Below are positions 1 to 6,452 of a DNA stretch of 10,720 nt, piece by piece. How positions within the stretch are numbered: position 1 is the first letter of the stretch; every line of letters starts with the position of its first letter. The DNA is from Bacteroidales bacterium (lineage in GTDB: Bacteria > Bacteroidota > Bacteroidia > Bacteroidales > Bacteroidaceae): NCBI GenBank assembly GCA_030523385.1, contig JAUNIV010000056.1, positions 1-10,720 of the forward strand. Reading direction: 5' to 3'. The translations under genes were made by a program, and so were the position numbers. The notes beneath the pieces are model-generated. The model did no database searches and had not been told where the DNA came from. It worked only from the letters and a program-made list of their open reading frames with translations.

Positions 1-138
1 AAAACAACAGACAACTGGAACTGTTTTTGTGAATCGATTATCCCGAACTCGCGTAACTATTGGTAAATTTATGTTTTCAAAGTGCAAAAGCAATTAAATC
101 CAAATTTCTTCATTTTAAAGAAAAACATTATCTTTGAC

Positions 139-172
139 TCCGCAAAACTGTCACATGTGACAGTTTTGCGGA
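139..172. repeat. Perfect 34-bp palindrome
   Basis: Two 17-base arms, TCCGCAAAACTGTCACA and its exact reverse complement, meet with no spacer. There is no mismatch over 34 bp. As RNA or extruded DNA it would fold into a long hairpin with a tight CATG loop, and imperfect pairing (GAC with GTC) continues outside the arms. No T-run follows on either strand, so it does not look like a standard intrinsic terminator. It could be an operator for a dimeric regulator, a processing or structural hairpin, or the remnant of a small palindromic repeat. The symmetry is seen directly; the role is unknown. Confidence 0.9.
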
Positions 173-197
173 AAGTCATGATAGTAAAATCGATTTG

Positions 198-274
198 TCT
201 TTGCATAGAATATAATGAGCGATTGGGATTAAACAATATTTTTACTGCAAGGAAAACTATGCTTTATGCAAAGA
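198..274. repeat. 10-bp inverted repeat flanking a repeat copy
   Basis: TCTTTGCATA at 198-207 is the exact reverse complement of TATGCAAAGA at 265-274, with 57 bp between them. The interval includes the dispersed repeat copy at 209-232. The arms could close a stem in a transcript or mark the edges of a small inserted element. In AT-rich DNA a 10-bp match at this distance may also be chance. Confidence 0.35.
209..232 (+). repeat. Dispersed intergenic repeat, copy 1
   Basis: Bases 213-232 (TAATGAGCGATTGGGATTAA) match 1984-2003 in 18 of 20 positions. Extended to 24 bases (209-232 against 1980-2003), 21 of 24 match. Both copies lie in intergenic DNA, in the same orientation, on the downstream side of a minus-strand terminator. 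Function is unknown; a regulator site or a genome-wide dispersed motif are both possible. Confidence 0.6.
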
Positions 275-334
275 AAAAGATATGTTTACGGAAGATATCA
301 AATAGGGTAACAGATTGTGAAAAATGGCGAGTGG

Positions 335-370
335 AAAAAAAGCAGGGTATGTCGAATGACATATCCTGCT
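335..370 (-). terminator. Intrinsic terminator of the trpS-DUF3467 unit
   Basis: On the minus strand, arms at 358-370 and 341-353 form a 13-bp stem around a 4-nt loop (354-357), with one A-C mismatch. A run of seven U residues (341 down to 335) ends the structure. It begins 41 nt past the stop codon of the DUF3467 gene, a normal position for the end of the unit. On the plus strand the stem is fully paired (a G-U replaces the mismatch) but the following U-run is poor, so any bidirectional activity would be weak. Confidence 0.85.
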
Positions 371-411
371 ATAAGTTTTGTGGAATTAATAAAATGGTTA
401 TAAGTCTAGGC

Positions 412-729
412 TTAAGCCTCACCCTTGTTGATGTTGAAAGGAGCAATAGTTCCCTTCGGAGGCTGCTGCTGCGCAAGCTTGATAGGGCCGAAGTCACGCT
501 CATAGCCCGCCACATTGTCCTGGAGTGCCATGAGAAGTCTCTTGGCATGTTCTGGAGCCAATATTATACGTGAGCCGATTCTTGCCTTTGGCACGCCTGG
601 CAATATGCTTGCGAAGTCGATAATGAAATCAGAACTTGAATGGTTAATGATAGCGAGATTGGCATACTGGCCCTGCGCTACATCCTGTGGAAGGTCAATC
701 TGAAGCTGACCGTTGTTTTTATTGTCCAT
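412..729 (-). CDS. DUF3467 domain protein
   Basis: This is a 105-residue protein of the DUF3467 family, whose function is unknown. The family pattern is clear: an N-terminal LPQDVAQGQYANLAI segment (residues 13-27), HSSSDFIIDF (30-39), PGVPKARIGSRIILAPEHAK (44-63) and the helix-like tail RLLMALQDNVAGYERDFGPI (64-83). There is no signal peptide, membrane segment or cysteine, so a small soluble cytoplasmic protein is expected. The ATG at 729 gives the usual family start and is preceded by AT-rich DNA without a Shine-Dalgarno core. It begins 52 bp after trpS with no terminator between, so the two are probably co-transcribed, and a terminator follows. From memory, Bacteroides carry this gene close to rpoC, which suggests, but does not show, a link to transcription or growth. 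Confidence 0.9.
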   Translation of the reverse strand: MDNKNNGQLQIDLPQDVAQGQYANLAIINHSSSDFIIDFASILPGVPKARIGSRIILAPEHAKRLLMALQDNVAGYERDFGPIKLAQQQPPKGTIAPFNINKGEA

Positions 730-781
730 GAAATATAAGTTTTATGTTTGTTTACCTTTATATCGAAAAAACTAATGCCTA

Positions 782-1870
782 TTACTTAGCCTTGTACTTC
801 TCTGCCTGCTCACGGATAAGTCTGGCATCGCTGAAGTAATTGATCTTCATTGCCTCACGCACTTCATCGAGAGTCTTTGCAGCTACCTCACGAGCAGCGT
901 CGGAACCTTTCTTGAGGATGTTGTAGACCTCTGGTATGTCCTGTTCAAACTCATGACGACGCTGACGTATAGGCTCAAGCTGACGGTCGAGAACCTTAAT
1001 GAGGAACTTCTTGCACTTCATGTCGCCCAAACCGCCACGACGGTAATGGTCTTTAAGTTCGTCAAGGCTCTTGTATTCAGGCCAGAACTCAGCGAAATCG
1101 TCAGCAGAACTGAAGGCATCGAGATAGGTAAATACAGTGTTTCCCTCTATCTTGCCTGGGTCTTCAACACGCAGGTGACCAGGGTCGGTGTACATGCTCT
1201 TTACCTTCTGCTGCATTTCCTTAGACTCGTCGGAGAGATAGATGCAGTTGCCAAGCGACTTACTCATCTTCGCCTTGCCGTCGGTTCCAGGCAATCGGAG
1301 ACATGCCTGGTTTGTAGGCAGCATTATCTTAGGCTCTACAAGCACTTCGCCATAGATATTGTTGAAACGCTTAACTATCTCGCGGGTCTGTTCAAGCATA
1401 GGTTCCTGGTCTTCGCCAGCAGGCACTGTAGTAGCCTTGAAGGCAGTAATGTCTGATGCCTGACTGATAGGATAAGTGAAGAAGCCTACAGGAATGCTTG
1501 TCTCGAAGTTGCGCATCTGTATCTCTGTCTTGACCGTAGGATTGCGCTGCAGGCGCGAAACGGTAACAAGATTCATGTAATACATGGTGAGTTCGGCAAG
1601 TTCAGGTATCTGTGACTGCACGAAGATGGTGACCTTCTCCGGGTCAAGGCCAGCGGAGAGATAGTCGAGAGCCACCTCGATGATGTTCTGACGTATTTTC
1701 TCTGGATTGTCAGCATTGTCAGTAAGAGCCTGAACATCGGCAATGAACACAAACATACGGTCGAAATCGCCTTCGTTCTGCAGCTCTACCCTGCGGCGCA
1801 AAGAACCTACATAATGCCCCAGATGGAGCTTTCCTGTAGGACGGTCGCCGGTAAGTATAATCTTTCCCAT
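782..1870 (-). CDS. trpS: Tryptophanyl-tRNA synthetase (TrpRS)
   Basis: This class I aminoacyl-tRNA synthetase would charge tRNA-Trp with tryptophan using ATP in the cytoplasm. The Rossmann-fold signatures are present: PTGKLHLGHYVG with the HIGH-type HLGH at residues 16-19, and AKMSKS with KMSKS at 201-205. SQASDI (136-141) supplies the Asp (D140) expected to bind the Trp indole nitrogen, and PAGEDQ (150-155) the adenylate-site loop. At 362 residues it is longer than the roughly 330 of the Bacillus/E. coli type. It resembles the distinct TrpRS form I remember from streptococci (TGDRPTG near the start in place of GIQPSG). Gln47 stands where Bacillus TrpRS has His43. The ATG at 1870 lies just before the first beta strand (KIILTG). 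No T-box or Trp-codon leader peptide is seen upstream; a promoter candidate is. Confidence 0.97.
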   Translation of the reverse strand: MGKIILTGDRPTGKLHLGHYVGSLRRRVELQNEGDFDRMFVFIADVQALTDNADNPEKIRQNIIEVALDYLSAGLDPEKVTIFVQSQIPELAELTMYYMNLVTVSRLQRNPTVKTEIQMRNFETSIPVGFFTYPISQASDITAFKATTVPAGEDQEPMLEQTREIVKRFNNIYGEVLVEPKIMLPTNQACLRLPGTDGKAKMSKSLGNCIYLSDESKEMQQKVKSMYTDPGHLRVEDPGKIEGNTVFTYLDAFSSADDFAEFWPEYKSLDELKDHYRRGGLGDMKCKKFLIKVLDRQLEPIRQRRHEFEQDIPEVYNILKKGSDAAREVAAKTLDEVREAMKINYFSDARLIREQAEKYKAK

Positions 1871-1916
1871 TATTCTTTCTTTATCTTAAATGCTTTATAA
1901 AATGTAAATACATCTG

Positions 1917-1946
1917 CAAACTTACTAATATTTTTCCAATTTCAAG
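1917..1946 (-). promoter_or_regulatory. Candidate Bacteroidetes-type promoter for trpS
   Basis: On the minus strand, 1924-1917 reads TAAGTTTG, an exact match to the Bacteroides -7 consensus TAnnTTTG. CTTG at 1946-1943, with an 18-bp spacer, matches three of four bases of the -33 box TTTG. Transcription would start near 1910, giving a leader of about 40 nt before the trpS ATG. The site lies downstream of the rpoC terminator, as a separate trpS promoter should. The motif match is seen; activity is inferred. Confidence 0.55.
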
Positions 1947-1979
1947 GCATGTTTACAGAGAAAGTTTAAATCAATAAGT

Positions 1980-2003
1980 AATCTAATGAGCAATTGGGGT
2001 TAA
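1980..2003 (+). repeat. Dispersed intergenic repeat, copy 2
   Basis: Bases 1984-2003 (TAATGAGCAATTGGGGTTAA) match 213-232 in 18 of 20 positions. This copy sits between the rpoC terminator and the trpS promoter candidate, with its nearer edge about 34 bp upstream of the proposed -33 box, where an upstream regulatory site could lie. Confidence 0.6.
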
Positions 2004-2013
2004 GGAATAAACG

Positions 2014-2047
2014 AAAAAGAGCCGACGGAAAGACTCCATCGGCTCTT
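2014..2047 (-). terminator. Intrinsic terminator of the rpoBC operon
   Basis: On the minus strand, AAGAGCCGATGG (2047-2036) pairs with CCGTCGGCTCTT (2028-2017) as a 12-bp stem with one U-G wobble, a 7-nt loop, and a run of five U residues. It starts 21 nt after the rpoC stop codon. Its GC-rich stem and U-tract are typical of an efficient intrinsic terminator, separating rpoC from trpS. Confidence 0.93.
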
Positions 2048-2068
2048 CTTTATTATTATATAAGAATA

Positions 2069-5000
2069 TTATTTCTCTTCTTCAACTGCAGCGGCCGCTT
2101 TCTTGTCGCTGAAGTCGATAACGTTCTTGCGGTTAGCCTGTATGCGGTCATAGTCTTCCTTTGAGCCGACAACAATCTTGTCGAACTCACGCAGACCAGT
2201 ACCAGCTGGTATAAGGTGACCACAGATAACGTTCTCCTTCATTCCTTCGAGTCCGTCTACCTTACCACGGATAGCTGCCTCGTTGAGTACCTTGGTAGTT
2301 TCCTGGAATGATGCAGCAGACATGAAGCTCTTAGTCTGAAGAGCGGCACGTGTGATACCCTGCAGAATCTGTGTAGAAGTAGCAGGAACAGCTTCACGAA
2401 CCTGAACAAGCTTGAGGTCACGACGCTTAAGAGCAGAGTTTTCGTCACGCAACTTGCGGGCAGAGATAATCTGACCAGCCTTCAGCGTCTCGCTGTCGCC
2501 AGCATCGGTTACAACCTTCTTACCCCAGATACGGTCGTTCTCTTCAGCGAAGTCAAGCTTATCAACAACTTCCTGCTCAAGGAATGTAGTGTCGCCCGGA
2601 TCGTTTATCTGAACCTTGCGCATCATCTGACGCACGATAATCTCGAAGTGCTTGTCGTTGATCTTCACACCCTGCAGACGGTAAACGTCCTGAACCTCGT
2701 TGACGATATATTCCTGAACGGCGGTAGGACCCTTGATAGAAAGGATGTCGCCCGGAGTAGTAACACCGTCAGAAAGCGGAGTTCCTGCACGCACAGCATC
2801 GTGTTCCTGAACAAGAATCTGCTTAGACAGAGATACAAGATACTTACGCTGTTCGCCAGTCTTAGAAGTAACGACAATCTCACGGTTACCACGCTTAACC
2901 TTGCCCATAGTAACCTCACCGTCGATTTCAGATACGACAGCAGGGTTAGACGGATTACGAGCCTCGAACAGCTCGGTAACACGAGGAAGACCTCCGGTGA
3001 TGTCACCAGCCTTACCTACGGTACGAGGAATCTTGACAAGAGTAGTACCGGTCTTGACGGTCTGTCCGTCTTCAACAACAACGTGACCACCTACAGGGAA
3101 GTTGTATGTACCAACAACATCGCCCTTCTCGTTGATGATATCACAGGTAGGAACCTTGCTCTTGTCCTTAGACTCTGTGATAATCTTCTCGGTAAGACCT
3201 GTTGTTTCGTCTGTCTCAGAGTGGAATGTAACACCGTCGATAACATCACGGAACTTCAGCTTACCAGCATATTCTGTAACGATTACGGCATTGAACGGAT
3301 CCCAACGTGCTATCATATCGCCCTTCTTTACCACTGAGCCACCTTTGAAATAGAGTGAACTACCGTAAGGTACGTTAAGGGTAGACAATACGATGTTGGT
3401 ATTTGCGTCAACAAAACGGATTTCAGCCAAACGGCTAACAACCATCTCACAGTTTACTTCGCCGTTCTCTCCGTCTTCTACAAACGGAACGGTACGAAGT
3501 TCGTCGAACTCTATCTTGCTGTCATTCTTTGCAACGATAGATGCGTTGGCTGCAGCATTGGCAGCGACACCACCGGCGTGGAATGTACGGAGAGTAAGCT
3601 GTGTACCCGGCTCACCGATAGCCTGTGCAGCGATGACACCTACAGCCTCACCCTTCTGTACCATGCGGCTGGTAGCAAGGTTACGGCCATAACACTTCAT
3701 GCAGACACCCTTCTTGCTTTCGCAAGTAAGCACTGAACGGATTTCAACACTTTCTATTGGGCTTTCCTCAATGATCTTTGCTATAGGCTCTGTGATTTCT
3801 TCACCTGCAGCAACAATGAGAGCGCCAGTAGTAGGATGAATAATATCGTGAACAGAAACACGTCCGAGGATACGCTCATAGAGAGTAGAGATAACCTCAT
3901 CGCCGTTCTTTAAAGCTGTGCAGACAAGTCCACGGAGAGTACCGCAATCTTCCTCTGTAATGATGACGTCATGAGAAACGTCAACAAGACGACGAGTAAG
4001 GTAACCTGCGTCGGCAGTCTTCATAGCGGTGTCGGCAAGACCCTTACGAGCACCGTGAGTAGAGATAAAGTACTCAAGCACGCTCATACCTTCCTTGAAG
4101 TTAGAAAGAATAGGGTTCTCGATAATCTGCGCACCTTCAGCACCTGCCTTCTGAGGCTTTGCCATAAGACCACGCATACCTGCAAGCTGACGAATCTGGT
4201 CCTTAGAACCACGGGCTCCAGAGTCGAGCATCATGTAAACGGCGTTGAATCCCTGGTCTGCCTCAGTCATTTCCTTCATGAGGACATCGCCAAGTTCGTT
4301 GTTTACGTGTGTCCATGCATCGATAACCTGGTTGTAACGCTCGTTGTCGGTGATGAATCCCATATTATAGTTGTCAGTAATCTGACGGATTTCTTCATTA
4401 CCACGTGCTACAAGGTCAACCTTCTCCTTAGGAATGATGATATCATCGAGGTTGAACGAAAGACCTGCAAGGTAAGCCATGCGGTAACCAAGGTTCTTGA
4501 TACCGTCGAGGAACTCACATGCACGAGCAAAACCTACCGCCTTGATTACGTCTGCGATGATGTCGCGAAGACTCTTCTTAGAGATAATCTTGTTTACATA
4601 TCCAATCTCGTCAGGAATAATGCCATTGACGATTACACGACCAACAGATGTCTCAATGAGATGGCTGTAATAGTTTCCATTCTCGTCAACATCCTTGACA
4701 ACAACCTTAACCTGTGCGTGAAGGTCACACTTGCCTTCATTGTGGGCAATGATTGCTTCTTCAGGTCCGTAGAATGTAAGACCTTCGCCCTTTGCTCCCG
4801 GACGAATCTTTGTGATATAGTAGAGTCCGAGCACCATATCCTGTGAAGGAACGGTGATAGGAGCACCATTGGCAGGGTTAAGAATGTTGTGGCTCTGAAG
4901 CATAAGGATCTGTGCTTCAAGAACAGCCTCGTTGCTCAAAGGAAGGTGAACAGCCATCTGGTCACCGTCGAAGTCGGCGTTGAACGCTGTACATGCCAAC

Positions 5001-6415
5001 GGGTGAAGCTGGATAGCCTTGCCTTCAATAAGCTTAGGCTGGAATGCCTGAATACCGAGACGGTGAAGTGTCGGGGCACGGTTGAGGAGTACAGGGTGAC
5101 CCTTCATTACATTCTCAAGGATATCCCAGATGACCGGCTCACGGCGGTCAACAATCTTCTTTGCACTCTTTACAGTCTTTACGATACCACGCTCGATAAG
5201 CTTACGGATAATGAACGGCTTGTAAAGCTCTGCTGCCATAAGTTTTGGAAGACCACATTCGCCCATCTTCAACTCAGGACCTACGACGATAACTGAACGT
5301 GCTGAATAGTCGACACGCTTACCGAGAAGGTTCTGACGGAAACGTCCTTGCTTACCTTTCAGAGAGTCTGAGAGTGACTTCAACGGACGGTTAGAATCGC
5401 TCTTGACAGCACTGCTCTTGCGAGAATTGTCGAAAAGACTGTCGACAGCTTCCTGCAACATACGCTTCTCGTTACGTAGGATAACCTCAGGAGCCTTGAT
5501 TTCCATAAGTCTCTTAAGACGGTTATTACGTATGATAACACGACGATAAAGGTCGTTAAGGTCGGATGTAGCAAAACGGCCACCATCAAGCGGAACCAAC
5601 GGACGAAGCTCTGGAGGAGTGACAGGGATAATCTTCATTATCATCCACTCAGGCTTGTTGATGTCACGGCTTGCGCGGAATGACTCTACAACCTGAAGAC
5701 GCTTCAAAGCCTCTGTCTTGCGCTGCTGTGAAGAGTCGCTGTTGGCACGGTCGCGAAGTTCGTATGAAATAGAGTCAAGGTCGATGTTAAGAAGCAAGTC
5801 ATAGATTGCCTCTGCACCCATCTTGGCAATGAACTTATTCGGGTCTGAATCGTCAAGATAGTCATTGTCGTCAGGCAGACTGTCAACAATATCGATGTAT
5901 TCGTCTTCTGTGAGGAAGTCCATCTTGTGAGAACCGTTGAGTTCAAGACCTTCCTGGTCTTTTCTTCCTGCAACAACACCCGGCTGTATTACGACATACT
6001 TCTCGTAATAGATAACAGAGTCGAGCTTCTTGGTAGGAATACCCAAAAGGTAACCTATCTTGTTAGGAAGTGAACGGAAATACCAGATGTGTGCAACAGG
6101 CACAACAAGCTCGATATGTCCTGTACGCTCACGGCGCACTTTCTTCTCGGTAACCTCTACACCGCAACGGTCGCAGACGATACCTTTATATCTAATGCGC
6201 TTGTACTTGCCGCAGGCGCACTCATAATCCTTTGTAGGACCGAAGATACGCTCGCAGAAGAGTCCGTCGCGCTCAGGTTTGTATGTACGGTAGTTTATGG
6301 TCTCTGGCTTGGTAACCTCACCATAAGAACTTTCGAGGATTTCCTCCGGTGACGCAAGACCGATAGTAATCTTCGTAAAATTACTCTTTATCTTTGAATC
6401 TTTCTTGAAAGCCAT
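2069..6415 (-). CDS. rpoC: RNA polymerase beta' subunit
   Basis: This is the beta' subunit of bacterial RNA polymerase; with beta it forms the catalytic cleft. The N-terminal zinc ribbon uses C66, C68, C81 and C84. The catalytic Mg-binding motif NADFDGD is at residues 479-485 (D481, D483, D485). The second zinc site uses C824 with C898, C905 and C908. The bridge helix covers about 784-815, and the trigger-loop start QAIGEPGTQLTLRTFHAGG (931-949) includes the catalytic-site His946. About 180 residues after it (roughly 950-1135) correspond to the SI3-type insertion in the trigger loop also known from E. coli. The 1448 residues fit Bacteroidales beta', and the C-terminus is acidic (VEEEK). The ATG at 6415 lies 37 bp after the rpoB stop, with AT-rich DNA before it; the gap has no terminator, so rpoB and rpoC are co-transcribed. 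Confidence 0.99.
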   Translation of the reverse strand: MAFKKDSKIKSNFTKITIGLASPEEILESSYGEVTKPETINYRTYKPERDGLFCERIFGPTKDYECACGKYKRIRYKGIVCDRCGVEVTEKKVRRERTGHIELVVPVAHIWYFRSLPNKIGYLLGIPTKKLDSVIYYEKYVVIQPGVVAGRKDQEGLELNGSHKMDFLTEDEYIDIVDSLPDDNDYLDDSDPNKFIAKMGAEAIYDLLLNIDLDSISYELRDRANSDSSQQRKTEALKRLQVVESFRASRDINKPEWMIMKIIPVTPPELRPLVPLDGGRFATSDLNDLYRRVIIRNNRLKRLMEIKAPEVILRNEKRMLQEAVDSLFDNSRKSSAVKSDSNRPLKSLSDSLKGKQGRFRQNLLGKRVDYSARSVIVVGPELKMGECGLPKLMAAELYKPFIIRKLIERGIVKTVKSAKKIVDRREPVIWDILENVMKGHPVLLNRAPTLHRLGIQAFQPKLIEGKAIQLHPLACTAFNADFDGDQMAVHLPLSNEAVLEAQILMLQSHNILNPANGAPITVPSQDMVLGLYYITKIRPGAKGEGLTFYGPEEAIIAHNEGKCDLHAQVKVVVKDVDENGNYYSHLIETSVGRVIVNGIIPDEIGYVNKIISKKSLRDIIADVIKAVGFARACEFLDGIKNLGYRMAYLAGLSFNLDDIIIPKEKVDLVARGNEEIRQITDNYNMGFITDNERYNQVIDAWTHVNNELGDVLMKEMTEADQGFNAVYMMLDSGARGSKDQIRQLAGMRGLMAKPQKAGAEGAQIIENPILSNFKEGMSVLEYFISTHGARKGLADTAMKTADAGYLTRRLVDVSHDVIITEEDCGTLRGLVCTALKNGDEVISTLYERILGRVSVHDIIHPTTGALIVAAGEEITEPIAKIIEESPIESVEIRSVLTCESKKGVCMKCYGRNLATSRMVQKGEAVGVIAAQAIGEPGTQLTLRTFHAGGVAANAAANASIVAKNDSKIEFDELRTVPFVEDGENGEVNCEMVVSRLAEIRFVDANTNIVLSTLNVPYGSSLYFKGGSVVKKGDMIARWDPFNAVIVTEYAGKLKFRDVIDGVTFHSETDETTGLTEKIITESKDKSKVPTCDIINEKGDVVGTYNFPVGGHVVVEDGQTVKTGTTLVKIPRTVGKAGDITGGLPRVTELFEARNPSNPAVVSEIDGEVTMGKVKRGNREIVVTSKTGEQRKYLVSLSKQILVQEHDAVRAGTPLSDGVTTPGDILSIKGPTAVQEYIVNEVQDVYRLQGVKINDKHFEIIVRQMMRKVQINDPGDTTFLEQEVVDKLDFAEENDRIWGKKVVTDAGDSETLKAGQIISARKLRDENSALKRRDLKLVQVREAVPATSTQILQGITRAALQTKSFMSAASFQETTKVLNEAAIRGKVDGLEGMKENVICGHLIPAGTGLREFDKIVVGSKEDYDRIQANRKNVIDFSDKKAAAAVEEEK

Positions 6416-6452
6416 AATTCTTGTTTATATTTGTTATGTAAAGAGTTCGTTA

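Larger units (their letters stand above)
1..334. other. AT-rich non-coding region with palindrome and repeats
   Basis: No convincing gene is seen in this stretch. A reading frame on the plus strand is open from base 2 to a TAA at 95-97 (31 codons, ending KCKSN) and could be the tail of a gene entering from the left. A run this short is not safe evidence, and I recognise no family in it. On the minus strand a 45-codon ATG frame (71-206) runs through the palindrome and looks random. The stretch does hold a perfect 34-bp palindrome (139-172), one copy of a repeat found again near trpS (209-232), and a 10-bp inverted repeat (198-207 with 265-274). The terminator of the DUF3467 gene bounds it on the right. 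Confidence 0.6.

Noticed and set aside
2..97. Plus-strand frame open from the left edge to a TAA (31 codons)
   Set aside because: A run this short can be open by chance, another frame is also open for 21 codons, and I recognise no family. It may be a gene tail, but the window cannot show it.
151..160. TCACATGTGA core as a CRP-type site
   Set aside because: The half-sites are in inverted order (TCACA then TGTGA) with no spacer, unlike TGTGA-N6-TCACA.
165..197. Possible plus-strand promoter: TTTG at 165-168 and TCGATTTG at 190-197
   Set aside because: The -7 box misses the key A of TAnnTTTG and no plus-strand gene follows.
71..206. Minus-strand 45-codon ATG frame through the palindrome
   Set aside because: Low-complexity, Phe/Lys-rich translation with no recognisable domain; part of it is only the palindrome translated.
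82..573. Plus-strand frame of 163 codons with a GTG start
   Set aside because: It overlaps the DUF3467 gene and its terminator on the other strand and gives no recognisable protein.
2014..2047. Terminator active on the plus strand too
   Set aside because: On that strand the stem gains a C-A mismatch and is followed by an interrupted U-run, and there is no plus-strand gene to end.
3971..4846. Long plus-strand frame opposite rpoC (291 codons), and similar ones at 2648-3337 and 6621-7184
   Set aside because: They lie wholly inside rpoC or rpoB on the opposite strand and their translations look like antisense shadows of conserved coding sequence.
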